From Planctomycetota bacterium (GTDB lineage Bacteria > Planctomycetota > Phycisphaerae > Phycisphaerales > UBA1924): DNA of 64,000 bases. Below the pieces are notes generated by a model. The model worked only from the letters and a program-made list of their open reading frames with translations. It ran no database searches and had not been told where the DNA came from. The position numbers were made by a program, and so were the translations under genes. Numbering within the stretch: the stretch's first letter is position 1; each line of letters starts with the position of its first letter. The stretch spans positions 243,896 through 307,895 of the forward strand of contig JANRJM010000001.1 in assembly GCA_033763975.1 (NCBI GenBank), written 5' to 3'. Positions 16,678-25,719 of the stretch are shown here, piece after piece.

Positions 16678-19314
16678 TTAGGGGCAGGGCGAGCCGCCGA
16701 CGACCTGGGAGAGGGCGTCGATGTCATCCTGGTCGACGTTGCCGTCCTGGTTGAAGTCCGGGTCCATGGAGGAGCAGTCGGTGTCGCCGGCGACGACCTG
16801 GGAGAGGCAGGCGATGTCGTCCTGATCGGCGTTGCCGTCCTGGTTGAAGTCCGGGTCGCAGGGGGGCGGAGTGGGGACGCAGTTGATGGTCAGCGTGCCG
16901 GTGCCGACGGCGCCGTTGGTGCCGCCGACGCGGATGGTGTAGGACTGGCCGGCGACGACGGGGATGGAAACGCTGGAGCGCCCGGAGGGGCAGTCGTCGT
17001 CGGAACAGTCGAGGAGGCGGCTATCGAAGTTGGTGCAGGTGTCCCCGCTGTAGATGGCGATGCGGGTGTTGAAGGAGGCGGCGGCGCAGGTGTCGACGGT
17101 GAGCTGGCCATCGCAGAGGGAGGGGTAGTTGAACCAGATGTCGTTGGTGATCTGGTTGGAGGCGTTGAAGGAGCACGCGGCGTGGGTGGGCCCGTCGGTG
17201 GTGGCGCCGAGGGTGGTGAAGGGGTTGGAGCCGTTGGACACGCCCGCGCGATTGTTGCAGTTGTCGTTGATGGGCGGGAGGACGCCGCCGCCGCCGACGA
17301 CGCGGATGGTGTAGTTACCCGTGGCGCCCTGGTATCCGGCGAGGCGGATGAGGTAGGTGGTGCCGGCGACGCCGTTGACGGTGATGGAGGACTGGAGCGT
17401 TCCGGTGCAGGGCCCGGTGGTGCCCTCGTCGTCGTTGCAGACGATCTGCGAGAGCGAGCCGCAGGTGCCGGAGTAGGCGGCGAGGACGGTGTCGTAGGAG
17501 CTGTTGCAGGTGTTGACCTGGAAGTTGCCGGAGACCTGGGGTGTGTATCGGAACCAGATGTCGGCCGACGACCCGGACTGGCCGCAGGAGGCCGTGCCGT
17601 CGTTGGTCGCCTCGACGGTGGTGCCGCTGACAGGGCTGTTGTCGGCGAGGATGGTGGCGTTGGCGCAGTTGTCGTTGGTGGGCCCGCAGTCGGGCGGGGT
17701 GATGGTGAGGGTGCCGGTGCCGGTGATGGCGTTGTACCCGCCGACGCGGATGAGGTAGGAGGTGTTGGGGGTGGTGGCGAGTGTGACGGAGGAGTGGAGC
17801 GAGCCCGTGCCGCAGACGGCGGTGTTGTCGTCGTTGCAGGCGAGGTGTGAGTTATCGGTGGGGCAGGTGCCGGTGTCGGCGTAGACGGCGATCTTGGTGT
17901 CGTAGGCGCTGCCGCAGGTGCTGATCACGGAGTTGCCGGCGCAGTTGGGGCTGGTCCAGCGGAACCAGATGTCGTTACCGACCTGGTTGTAGTTGAACTC
18001 GTTGCAGGCGAGCGGGCCGTCGGTGGTCGCGCCGACCGTGGAGAACGGGGTGGCGCCGCTGCCGACGGAGGCCGCGAACGCGCAGGCGTCGTTGATGGGT
18101 TGCTGGGTGCCGGTGGGGCTGGGAATGACCGTAGAAATGGTGACGGAAGAGGGTGACCCGGTGCGGAAGAGCCCGATGGTGGCGTTGCCCGAGGCGGGCG
18201 GGACGGCGCACTCGAACTCGTATGAGTAGATCGTGTCCCAGCGGAGGGCGTTGGCGTTGGGGTTCTGCGCGAAGGTCTGGGACGCCCAGGTCTGGGCCGT
18301 GGAAGTCGTGGAGGGGGTCCAGTTGGTGAGCGAGAAGGGCTCGCCGGAGTGATAGTCGACATCGTCGAACACGACGTTGGTGACGCTGCTGGTCTGCACG
18401 TTGGGGAGCGGGATGCTGAGGGACTGTGCGGAGCGGTGGCTGTTGAGGTTCTGGACGGAGTAGCGGTAGCGCCATCGTCCGCCGCCGAGATCGGTGGCCT
18501 TGGCGGCGACGTAGAAGCGTCCGTCGCCGGGGACGTCGACGCTGGTGATGAAGACGTCGGGGTCGGGCTGATTCGCGCCCAGGCCGTGGTCCTTCCAGGC
18601 GAAGATGGCCGGGCGGGTGCGCTGGGTGGTGCCGACGAGGGCGGGGGCGAAAGTCACGGAATCGATGGTGGCGCGCCGGTAGGAGGCGTTGTTCAGGCCG
18701 TTGCCCGCGGCGGCGTCGTCGGGGGCGATGTACATGGCCGAGACGAAGTACAGCGCGCCGGGGGTCTGCAGATCGGCGGTGGGGACCTGGAGGCGCTTGA
18801 AGATGGTGCCCGAACCGCTGCTGTTGGTGTAGGGGTAGGGGTACGCGCCGGTGGCAGCGTTGACCTCCCACTTGGGGCCGAGGCGGCCCTGGTCGCCGTT
18901 CAGGCCCGCGCCGTAGGGATCGGAGCAGTGAACGCCCAGGCGCGTGCCGTTGGGGTAGGCGGCGCAATCGGTGTAGCAGACGTCGCCCTGGAGAGCGGTG
19001 AAGCCGTGCTTGAGCCACGACTGGCCGATCTGTTCGAAGCGGCCTGTGGCCGGCACGAGCCGGTACATGTTGCCGGAGATGACGGGGTGCTGGTTCGTGC
19101 TGGCGATCCAGAGGAGTGGCGTGTCGCCCGCGTTGCAGGAGATCGTGCCGACGGAGTAGGCCTGCACGGGCACGCCGTTGGAAGTGCCCGAACCCCAGCG
19201 GGTGATCTCGTGGAGGTCGCCGACGATGACGTCGGGCCCGGCGAGCGCAGAGCCCGCGAGCACGGTGAGCGAGGCGGCCTGGATCAGTCGTTTGAGCACG
19301 TCAGAACGCTTCAT
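16678..19314 (-). CDS. Large secreted protein with three PPC-like beta repeats and dockerin-like tail
   Basis: The 878 residues begin with a signal peptide (MKRSDVLKRLIQAASLTVLAGSALAG). About 430 residues of beta-rich sequence follow, then three repeats of about 115 residues, each opening with ND(A/N)C and containing 'NDIWFRY/WFNYxxxxxGxxxVxTCxxxxxDTxxAxY' and 'C(N/S)DD'. These look like bacterial pre-peptidase/CUB-like domains stabilised by disulfides. The C-terminus carries the paired DPDFNQDGNVDQDD dockerin-like motif, as in the neighbouring gene. It is probably an exported, surface-attached protein. It has its own promoter and terminator. Confidence 0.83.
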   Translation of the reverse strand: MKRSDVLKRLIQAASLTVLAGSALAGPDVIVGDLHEITRWGSGTSNGVPVQAYSVGTISCNAGDTPLLWIASTNQHPVISGNMYRLVPATGRFEQIGQSWLKHGFTALQGDVCYTDCAAYPNGTRLGVHCSDPYGAGLNGDQGRLGPKWEVNAATGAYPYPYTNSSGSGTIFKRLQVPTADLQTPGALYFVSAMYIAPDDAAAGNGLNNASYRRATIDSVTFAPALVGTTQRTRPAIFAWKDHGLGANQPDPDVFITSVDVPGDGRFYVAAKATDLGGGRWRYRYSVQNLNSHRSAQSLSIPLPNVQTSSVTNVVFDDVDYHSGEPFSLTNWTPSTTSTAQTWASQTFAQNPNANALRWDTIYSYEFECAVPPASGNATIGLFRTGSPSSVTISTVIPSPTGTQQPINDACAFAASVGSGATPFSTVGATTDGPLACNEFNYNQVGNDIWFRWTSPNCAGNSVISTCGSAYDTKIAVYADTGTCPTDNSHLACNDDNTAVCGTGSLHSSVTLATTPNTSYLIRVGGYNAITGTGTLTITPPDCGPTNDNCANATILADNSPVSGTTVEATNDGTASCGQSGSSADIWFRYTPQVSGNFQVNTCNSSYDTVLAAYSGTCGSLSQIVCNDDEGTTGPCTGTLQSSITVNGVAGTTYLIRLAGYQGATGNYTIRVVGGGGVLPPINDNCNNRAGVSNGSNPFTTLGATTDGPTHAACSFNASNQITNDIWFNYPSLCDGQLTVDTCAAASFNTRIAIYSGDTCTNFDSRLLDCSDDDCPSGRSSVSIPVVAGQSYTIRVGGTNGAVGTGTLTINCVPTPPPCDPDFNQDGNADQDDIACLSQVVAGDTDCSSMDPDFNQDGNVDQDDIDALSQVVGGSPCP

Positions 19315-19399
19315 GTTGATGCACTCCCATGGATCCTGCGAAACTCGGGGGGTGTGAAGCCCGCCCGCGCGGACGAGCGCCGCGGCATGATGAAGGTGG

Positions 19400-19427
19400 A
19401 GCATAATGAGGATGGCAAACTCCGCAA
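19400..19427 (-). promoter_or_regulatory. Promoter of the 16678-19314 gene (TTGCGG, 16 bases, TATGCT)
   Basis: On the minus strand TTGCGG (19422-19427) and TATGCT (19400-19405) are 16 bases apart, the same spacing as the tetR promoter in this window. The start codon is about 85 bases downstream, so the mRNA would have a leader; GGGAG lies 11-15 bases before the ATG. Confidence 0.4.
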
Positions 19428-19546
19428 GGTCCGAAGTCTCTGCAACCCGAGGATTTGCACCCTAGATTCCCCGGGAGTGCGTTCTGACGGCGCGCGGGCG
19501 GACCCACGATCCGATAAACTCCCCGCCCCGTGAGGAGGACGACCGC

Positions 19547-21265
19547 GTGCAGCATTCGCCGAAAGTCGCCTATTTCTCGATGGAGGTCGGCCTGGAGTCG
19601 TCCTTGCCCACCTATAGCGGGGGGCTGGGCGTGCTGGCGGGAGACACGCTGAAAGCCGCGGCGGACTTGGGTGAGCCCGTGGTCGGCGTGACGCTGCTGC
19701 ATCGACAGGGGTATTTCCACCAGTCGCTGGACGAGGCCGGGCGGCAGGTCGAGTCGGCCGTGCGCTGGGACCCGCGGGACTTTCTGCGTCCTGTGCCGGC
19801 GCGCGCGTCGGTGACCGTCGCGGGTCGCGAGGTGCACCTGCGGGCGTGGGTGTACGAGGTACACGGCGCGCGCGGGCACGTGGTGCCGGTGCTGATGCTC
19901 GACAGCGACCTGGACTCGAACCACCCGGCGGACAGGCCCCTGACGGGAGCGCTCTACGGCGGGGACCACCGGTGGCGACTGGCGCAGGAGATCGTGCTCG
20001 GCATCGGCGGCATCCGGATCCTGCGGAGTTTCGGGCTGCGCGACCTCGCGTGCTACCACATGAACGAGGGGCACGCGTCGCTGCTGACGGCGGAGCTGTT
20101 GCGCGAGGAATCACTGCACCTGGGCGTGGGGATCGACTCGCCCGACGCCGCCCGGCTGGTGCGCGAGCGCTGCGTGTTCACCACGCACACGCCGATCGCC
20201 GCGGGGCACGACCGCTTCGACCTGGACCTGGTGCGCGACGTGGTGGGCCCGTCGCAGGTGCTGGCGCGCAGCCCGTTCTTCATCCACCACGAGCACCTGG
20301 ACACGACGCGCACGGCGCTGGCGCTCTCTCGCGCGGCGAACGCGGTGTCGGTGCGTCACGCGGAGGTCTCGCGCCACATGTTTCCCGGCGCGGAGATCGC
20401 CGCGATCACCAACGGCGTGCACCCGGCGACGTGGGCGAGCCCGTGGATGGCGGCGCTCTTCGACCGTGCGGCCCCCGGGTGGCGCGGCGACGGGGAGTTG
20501 CTGGAGCGGGCCGCGGCGCTCTCGGACGCGGACCTGCTGGGCGCGCACGCCCGGGCGAAGCGGGCGATGATCCGGCGGATCAACCGGGAGACGAACGCGG
20601 GGCTGTCGGAGGGCGTGCTGACGCTGGGCATCGCGCGACGGTGCACGCCCTACAAGCGCCTGGACCTCGTGCTGTCGGACATGGGTGCGCTGGAACGCGC
20701 GGCGCACGCGGCGGGGGGCCTGCAGCTCATCTTCTCCGGCAAGGCCCACCCGCGCGACGGGGGCGGCAAGGCGATGATCGAGCGGCTGAACGCGGCGGCG
20801 CACCGCTCGTCGGACCTGATCCGCATCTGCTTCGTGCCCGGGTACGACATGGACCTGTCGGCGGCGCTCGTGTCGGGGTGCGACGTGTGGGTGAACGTCC
20901 CGCTGCGGACGCTGGAGGCGTCGGGCACGAGCGGGATGAAGGCGGCGGTGAACGGCGTGCCGTCGTTGTCGGTGCCCGACGGCTGGTGGCTCGAGGGACG
21001 GCGCGAGGGCGAGACGGGCTGGAGCGTGGGCGAAGATCGCGCGCCCGGCGACGCCGGTGAAGAGTGGGAGCGGGACGCGCGGTCGTTCTACGACGTGCTG
21101 GAGAAGTTCGTCGCGCCGCTGTACCGGTTTGATCGCCCGGGCTGGGCGCGGGTGATGCGCGGGGCGATCTCGCTGAATGGGTCGCGGTTCAGCACGCACC
21201 GGATGGTCCGCGACTACGCGCGGGAGGCGTGGAAGCTCGGCGCGCTCGCCCCGCAGCCGGTCTAG
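19547..21265 (+). CDS. Alpha-glucan (glycogen) phosphorylase, short GT35 type
   Basis: The enzyme phosphorolyses glycogen or maltodextrin to glucose-1-phosphate with pyridoxal phosphate. It has the short (572 residue) architecture of the alpha-glucan phosphorylase branch: N-terminal AYFSMEVGLESSLPTYSGGLGVLAGD, HMNEGHASLL, FTTHTPIAAGHDRF, TNGVHPATW, and the PLP lysine K465 in EASGTSGMKAAVNG, followed by DGWW. It starts at a GTG with GAGGAGG eight bases upstream; a TAAACT box at 19515-19520 may be its -10. It lies divergent from the dockerin gene and overlaps the DNA methyltransferase end by 4 bases. Confidence 0.93.
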   Translation: MQHSPKVAYFSMEVGLESSLPTYSGGLGVLAGDTLKAAADLGEPVVGVTLLHRQGYFHQSLDEAGRQVESAVRWDPRDFLRPVPARASVTVAGREVHLRAWVYEVHGARGHVVPVLMLDSDLDSNHPADRPLTGALYGGDHRWRLAQEIVLGIGGIRILRSFGLRDLACYHMNEGHASLLTAELLREESLHLGVGIDSPDAARLVRERCVFTTHTPIAAGHDRFDLDLVRDVVGPSQVLARSPFFIHHEHLDTTRTALALSRAANAVSVRHAEVSRHMFPGAEIAAITNGVHPATWASPWMAALFDRAAPGWRGDGELLERAAALSDADLLGAHARAKRAMIRRINRETNAGLSEGVLTLGIARRCTPYKRLDLVLSDMGALERAAHAAGGLQLIFSGKAHPRDGGGKAMIERLNAAAHRSSDLIRICFVPGYDMDLSAALVSGCDVWVNVPLRTLEASGTSGMKAAVNGVPSLSVPDGWWLEGRREGETGWSVGEDRAPGDAGEEWERDARSFYDVLEKFVAPLYRFDRPGWARVMRGAISLNGSRFSTHRMVRDYAREAWKLGALAPQPV

Positions 21266-22137
21266 GCCGGGTCGTCCTTGCGCATCAGAAAGACGTAGTT
21301 GAACCCGCGGAGGAAGAAGTTGCCCTCCTCGGCGGCCCGGCGCCAGTTGGCGCGCTCGAGCTTGCGGTTGCGGCGCGCGACGCAGATGATGTCGAGCGGG
21401 CGGAAGCGGGCGGCGAGCATCGAGAAGAGTTCGAAGCCGATCGGCATGAACGCCCCGCCGGGCACGCCCTTTTTCTTGCGGAACGAATCGCTCACGTACA
21501 GGGCCATGCAGCGCCGGGGGCGCAGCACGCGGTCGATCTGCGCGATGACGCCCGCCATGGCCTCGTAGTAGGCGCGGCCCGCGTCTTCGCCCCCCGCGCT
21601 GAGGCGTCCGATGCAGTCGGGGTGATCGCTGTAGTCGACGTGCGTGGAGTAGGGGGGATCGACGAACACGAAGTCGGCGCTGGCCGGGGGCATCGGGAGG
21701 GCGCGTGCGTCGGCCTGGCGGATGTCGGGGCGGGAGGGCGCGAGGTCGAAGCCGTGCCCGACGCGGGCGAGGTCGGCGCAGACGTCGAGCGTGGTGCCGC
21801 TGCCGCACATGGGGTCGACGACGACGTCGCCGGGGCGGGTGTAGCGCATGAGGCACTGCCAGATGACCCAGGAGGGCGTGGCGCCGACGTACTCCTTGTC
21901 GCCCTGCATGGCGGGGGCGCGCGTCGGGGGCGCATGGCGGGAGCGTTGGACGGTGCCCTGGTCGTCGACGAACGAGTCGTAGTGCTGGCTCGGGTACTCC
22001 CAGAGCGTGGTGGAGAAGAGGCGGAGGACCGGGCGGTCGGGCGCGCGGGACGCGGGCGGGCGCGAGGCGTCGGCGCGCCGGGGGCGCGGGGCGGGGGTGT
22101 TGTCGGGCGAGCGGTGGGGGTCGGGAGGCCGGGGCAT
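21262..22137 (-). CDS. DNA methyltransferase of N4/N6 type (DPPY)
   Basis: The 291 residues hold a SAM-binding motif DPMCGSGTT (108-116) before a catalytic DPPY (160-163), the order of alpha/gamma-like or TRM11-like amino methyltransferases. The first 40 residues are a Pro/Arg-rich tail. A C-terminal LERANWRRAAEEGNFFLRGFNYVFLMRK region resembles the end of the N4/N6 methylase family. No restriction enzyme gene adjoins it, so it is an orphan DNA methylase or possibly an RNA-modifying relative. It begins 3 bases after the DHH phosphoesterase stop and is last in that operon. Confidence 0.8.
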   Translation of the reverse strand: MPRPPDPHRSPDNTPAPRPRRADASRPPASRAPDRPVLRLFSTTLWEYPSQHYDSFVDDQGTVQRSRHAPPTRAPAMQGDKEYVGATPSWVIWQCLMRYTRPGDVVVDPMCGSGTTLDVCADLARVGHGFDLAPSRPDIRQADARALPMPPASADFVFVDPPYSTHVDYSDHPDCIGRLSAGGEDAGRAYYEAMAGVIAQIDRVLRPRRCMALYVSDSFRKKKGVPGGAFMPIGFELFSMLAARFRPLDIICVARRNRKLERANWRRAAEEGNFFLRGFNYVFLMRKDDPA

Positions 22138-22140
22138 GGG

Positions 22141-23205
22141 TCAGCTGCGCAGCGCGGCGGCGATGAGGCGGACGACTTCACGGCGCGTGGCGTCGAGATC
22201 GAGGGGCATGCGGGCGCCGGCGGCCTGCACGTGCCCGCCACCGCCGATGGCGCGGGCGACCTGGTTGACGTCGACGGTGTCGGGCTTGCTGCGGAGGCTG
22301 ATCTTGGTGAGGGGACCCTTGCCGCCCGGCGCTTCGGCGGGCTCGGCCTCGGTGAGCAGGCAGGTGACGAGGACGGTGCGGAGGGTCTGGCCGAAGTCGA
22401 CGAAGCCGCCGGACTCGCCGGGCTGGGCGCGGGTCTCGTGGTAGTCGGCGCGGCGGAGGGTCATGACGGCGAGCCGGTCGTGCTCGAAGAGCTCGAGGCT
22501 GGCGAGCGCGCGGGCGAGCAGGCGCAGGCGCGAGGGGGATTCGCGCTGCTCGACGACCTGGTGCAGGTGGGCGCTGTCGGCGCCGGCGGCGAGCAGTTCG
22601 CCCGCCGTCTCCATGACGGCGCGCGAGACGTTGCTGTGGCGGAACCAGCCGGTGTCGGTCGCGAGCCCGAGGTAGAGCGGCTCGGCGACGGCTCGCGGGA
22701 GCGCGCTGAGGGAGTCGGCGCCGAGCAGCAGGCGGCAGAGTTCCGCGACCGGCTGGCAGGCGGCGGCGGCGCCGGTCTCGATGTGACGCCGGCGCGCGAC
22801 ATCGGCGTCGCCGTGCATGTGGTGGTCGACGATGGCGGTCATGTCGGACCGCGACGCGAGGAAGACGCGCAGTTGCTCGAGCTGCGCCCACGAGCCCGTG
22901 TCGAGCACGCAGACGGCGTCGATCGCCGGATCATCGGGCGGGGCTTCGTTGGGCGCGAGCACACGGTGGGGCGTGTCGCCGGCGATGTCGGCCAGCCACG
23001 CGGGGGGTGGGCCGAAGTACCACGCCTCGGCGCGCGGGCGCGGGTTCCACGGGCCCGGATGGTTGAGGGCGCGGACGAGCGCGAGCGTGGAGCCGATGGC
23101 GTCCCCGTCGGGCTTCACGTGCGTCGTGACGACGATGCGCCGGCGCGGACGCAGAAACTCGCTGACCTCGGCGAGGGAAGCGCTGGTTGTCCAGGCGGTC
23201 GTCAT
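22141..23205 (-). CDS. DHH/DHHA1 phosphoesterase (NrnA-like oligoribonuclease)
   Basis: Members hydrolyse short RNAs (nanoRNA), 3'-phosphoadenosine phosphate or cyclic dinucleotide products. The 354 residues have the motif order of the family: HVKPDGDAIGS (D33, D35), VLDTGSW (D102), VDHHMHGD (D127-H128-H129), DTGWFRHSN, then the DHHA1 domain with IGGGGHVQAAGA. The size and motifs suit NrnA of B. subtilis. The ATG overlaps the ribF stop (ATGA), so the two are translationally coupled. Confidence 0.9.
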   Translation of the reverse strand: MTTAWTTSASLAEVSEFLRPRRRIVVTTHVKPDGDAIGSTLALVRALNHPGPWNPRPRAEAWYFGPPPAWLADIAGDTPHRVLAPNEAPPDDPAIDAVCVLDTGSWAQLEQLRVFLASRSDMTAIVDHHMHGDADVARRRHIETGAAAACQPVAELCRLLLGADSLSALPRAVAEPLYLGLATDTGWFRHSNVSRAVMETAGELLAAGADSAHLHQVVEQRESPSRLRLLARALASLELFEHDRLAVMTLRRADYHETRAQPGESGGFVDFGQTLRTVLVTCLLTEAEPAEAPGGKGPLTKISLRSKPDTVDVNQVARAIGGGGHVQAAGARMPLDLDATRREVVRLIAAALRS

Positions 23206-24182
23206 GCGGAACTCCCGAGCGGAAGGGGGAGGGTAGGAAGCGCGGGCGCGTGCGCCAGGCGCCGCACGAGCGCGATGTCGCGTGCCATCTGGTCGCAGAG
23301 CGCCCCGACGGAGTCGAATCGAAGGTCGTCGCGGATCCACGACGTGAGCGCGATGCGCAGCGGCCAGGCGTACTCGGGCAGGCCCGGGATCGGCGCCCAG
23401 CGGGCCGGCGCCTGCGCGGCGTCGGCGGGGTCGAGCAGCAGGTGGGCCTCGAGGCGGCGTCCGACGCCGTCGAACGTGGGGCGGGAGCTGACGCTGACGG
23501 CCGCGGGCAGGCGCCGCGCGTCGGGGAGGGTGGCGACGCCCGCGTAGACGCCCTCGGCGGGCAGCGCCTGCTCGGTGCGGATGTTGGCGGTGGGGACACC
23601 GATCTGGCGTCCGCGCCGATCGCCGGGCACGACCTCGCCGATGATCTCGTACGGGCGTCCGAGCACGCGGGCGACGTCGGCGACGCGGCCGTGCGTGAGC
23701 AGCCAGCGTGCGAGCGTGCTGCTGGCGCGGGCGAGCTGGTGGTCGCCCAGCACGACGTCGACGGGCTCGACGACGTCGCAGACGAAGCCGTGGCGGGCGC
23801 CGAGTTCGTGCAGGGTGCGGACGCTGCCGCGCCGCTGATGCCCGAAGCGGAAGTCGTGCCCCTCGACGAAGTACGCGGGGGCGTGGCGCGAGAGGATGTC
23901 GCGGATGAAGTCCTCGGGCGAGCGGGCGAGGAGCGTGTCGGTGGGCTCGAGTGGCTCGACGAGGTCGGCGCCGGCGTCGCGGAGCAGGTCGGCGCGCTGC
24001 TCGAACGAAGTGAGCCGCGCGGGCGCGTGCGCGGGGCGCAGGCGGGTGGTGGGATGCGGATCAAAGGCGAGGGCGACGACGCGTCCGGCCGGGCCGCACA
24101 GCTCGCGGGCGCGGCGGATCAGGCGCTGATGGCCCAGGTGGACGCCGTCGAAGTTGCCGATGGAGATCGCCGTGCGCGACAC
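23202..24182 (-). CDS. ribF: Bifunctional riboflavin kinase/FAD synthetase
   Basis: The enzyme converts riboflavin to FMN and then FAD. The N-terminal adenylyltransferase domain has SIGNFDGVHLGHQRLI (the HxGH nucleotidyl motif) and the C-terminal kinase domain has IIGEVVPGDRRGRQIGVPTANI and AGVATLPDARRLPAAVSVSSRPTF. The 326 residues fit the family (about 310). The GTG start has no Shine-Dalgarno; TACGCT ends 6 bases before it, and the TerC-PGPGW gene stops only 13 bases upstream. FAD/FMN supply has no obvious link to its neighbours. Confidence 0.93.
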   Translation of the reverse strand: MSRTAISIGNFDGVHLGHQRLIRRARELCGPAGRVVALAFDPHPTTRLRPAHAPARLTSFEQRADLLRDAGADLVEPLEPTDTLLARSPEDFIRDILSRHAPAYFVEGHDFRFGHQRRGSVRTLHELGARHGFVCDVVEPVDVVLGDHQLARASSTLARWLLTHGRVADVARVLGRPYEIIGEVVPGDRRGRQIGVPTANIRTEQALPAEGVYAGVATLPDARRLPAAVSVSSRPTFDGVGRRLEAHLLLDPADAAQAPARWAPIPGLPEYAWPLRIALTSWIRDDLRFDSVGALCDQMARDIALVRRLAHAPALPTLPLPLGSSA

Positions 24183-24188
24183 GACGCG

Positions 24189-24194
24189 AGCGTA
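24189..24194 (-). promoter_or_regulatory. -10-like box TACGCT, 6 bases before ribF
   Basis: The box lies between the stop of the upstream TerC-like gene (24196) and the ribF GTG. It would give a leaderless ribF transcript inside the operon. Confidence 0.35.
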
Positions 24195-24195
24195 G

Positions 24196-25686
24196 TCAGG
24201 CGGCCTCGTGACTGGCCGGCGGGCCGTCGGAGGGCGCGGAGGGACCTGTATCAGCGCCGGGCGCGTCCGGAGAGGCTCCGTTGCCCGCAGGGCTCGCGGC
24301 GGGCTTGCGGACAAATGCCAGGTATCCCCAGGCGGCCTGCCCGACGAGCACCGGGATCGCGCCCAGGATCGCGCCGAAGAGGGGCATGGGTGTCCAGATG
24401 TACAGGCTCGCGAAGAACGCGAGCGTGCCCAACACCAGGGGGATCATGATCCACGGGCGGAAGCGGCGTCGGGCCGCGGCGGCGGAGGCTTCGGCGGCCT
24501 TCATCGCCTTCCCGCGGTACTTCTCGAGGAGTTCCCGCGCCCATGCGAACTCGTTCGCGAGGATGGCCAGCGCGATGAAGGCGACGGGGATTCCCGGGCC
24601 CGGCCCGGGGATCATGATGAGCGCGATTACCAGGAGCGACCCACCGACGACGAGCACGACCGCCTGCCGCGCGCGGCGGAGCGCGAGGCGGGCCGCCCGG
24701 TCGGCGTCTTCGCCCAGCGCGGAGATGTTGTCCGGCAGGGGCGTGCGCGGGCGCAGCGCGAACACGCCCCCGGCGCCGACGCACAGGAAGATCACCGCGA
24801 GCGACTCGAGCATCGTCGGGTGCAGTGCGCGCGGCAGGGCCATGACGATGGCGGCGTACGTGATGGCGCACGCGAGGCCGATCTTGACGAAGCGCAGCCA
24901 GCCCTTGAGCCCCTCGAGCGCCCCGTAGATGGAACGCAGGCAGAGCAGCGCAAGGGCGTTGGAGGCGAAGAGCAGGAACGGATCGCGGGAGAGGGCGAGC
25001 GCGGCGGGGACGGAGTCGAAGGAGATCCAGAGGTCGGCGGTGCCGAGGAGGACCAGGGCCGCGAGCAGCGGGGTGAAGGCGAGACGCCCGCCCTCGCGGG
25101 TGAGGATGTCGTCACCCCGGAAGCGGGAAGTGGGGGGTATGTACCTGCGGAGGACGGCGAGGATCCAGTTGCGACCTTCGTCGAAGGACTCCTGGCGCAC
25201 CACGAGCATGCGCAGGGCGGCGAGGAGCAGCAGGCCGCAGATGAGGAATCGCGCCCAGGGGGCGACCTCGAGCACCCAGGCGCCGCTGCCGATGAGGGCG
25301 CCGCGGACGGCCATGGCGGGCAGGACGCTCCACATGAGGACGCGGTGTCGTGCGTCGGGGGGCGTGCGCAGGTGGGTGAACAGCGCGGCGACGACGAAGA
25401 CGCCGTCGAGATCGAGGGCGACCTGCCAGAGCGTGAGGGTGATGAGTGCGAGGCCGGCCTTTCTCGGGGAGAGCGTGGGTGCGCCGTGCGCGTCGAGCCC
25501 GAGGCCGAACGTGTGATGCTCGAAGCCCAGCGCGATGAGGAACGCGACGCCGAACATGAGCAGGACGTAGAACCCCGCGCGGGCAAAGAGCGAGGCGCGC
25601 GACAGCGGCCCGCGTGGGGATAACTGCAGGTCAAGGACGACCAGCAGGCAGACCAGGGAGATGAGCAGGATCCACGGCCAGGGCAT
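24196..25686 (-). CDS. TerC-like membrane protein fused to a PGPGW-type membrane domain
   Basis: Residues 1 to about 300 form a TerC-like multi-helix domain, and residues about 345-440 carry IPGPGPGIPVAFIALAILANEF plus a helix rich in Lys and Arg, as in small PGPGW membrane proteins. A Pro/Ser/Gly tail follows. The TerC acidic signatures are altered: the usual SxDN reads LDLDG (D92, D94, G95) and TTD reads TAD. So metal binding may differ from the two TerC paralogues upstream. TerC proteins act in metal export or in loading exported enzymes. ATG at 25686 has GGAG at an extended distance. First operon partner of ribF. Confidence 0.8.
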   Translation of the reverse strand: MPWPWILLISLVCLLVVLDLQLSPRGPLSRASLFARAGFYVLLMFGVAFLIALGFEHHTFGLGLDAHGAPTLSPRKAGLALITLTLWQVALDLDGVFVVAALFTHLRTPPDARHRVLMWSVLPAMAVRGALIGSGAWVLEVAPWARFLICGLLLLAALRMLVVRQESFDEGRNWILAVLRRYIPPTSRFRGDDILTREGGRLAFTPLLAALVLLGTADLWISFDSVPAALALSRDPFLLFASNALALLCLRSIYGALEGLKGWLRFVKIGLACAITYAAIVMALPRALHPTMLESLAVIFLCVGAGGVFALRPRTPLPDNISALGEDADRAARLALRRARQAVVLVVGGSLLVIALIMIPGPGPGIPVAFIALAILANEFAWARELLEKYRGKAMKAAEASAAAARRRFRPWIMIPLVLGTLAFFASLYIWTPMPLFGAILGAIPVLVGQAAWGYLAFVRKPAASPAGNGASPDAPGADTGPSAPSDGPPASHEAA

Positions 25687-25719
25687 GGAGGCGGGGCGTC
25701 TCCGGGTGTTCGACCGTTC

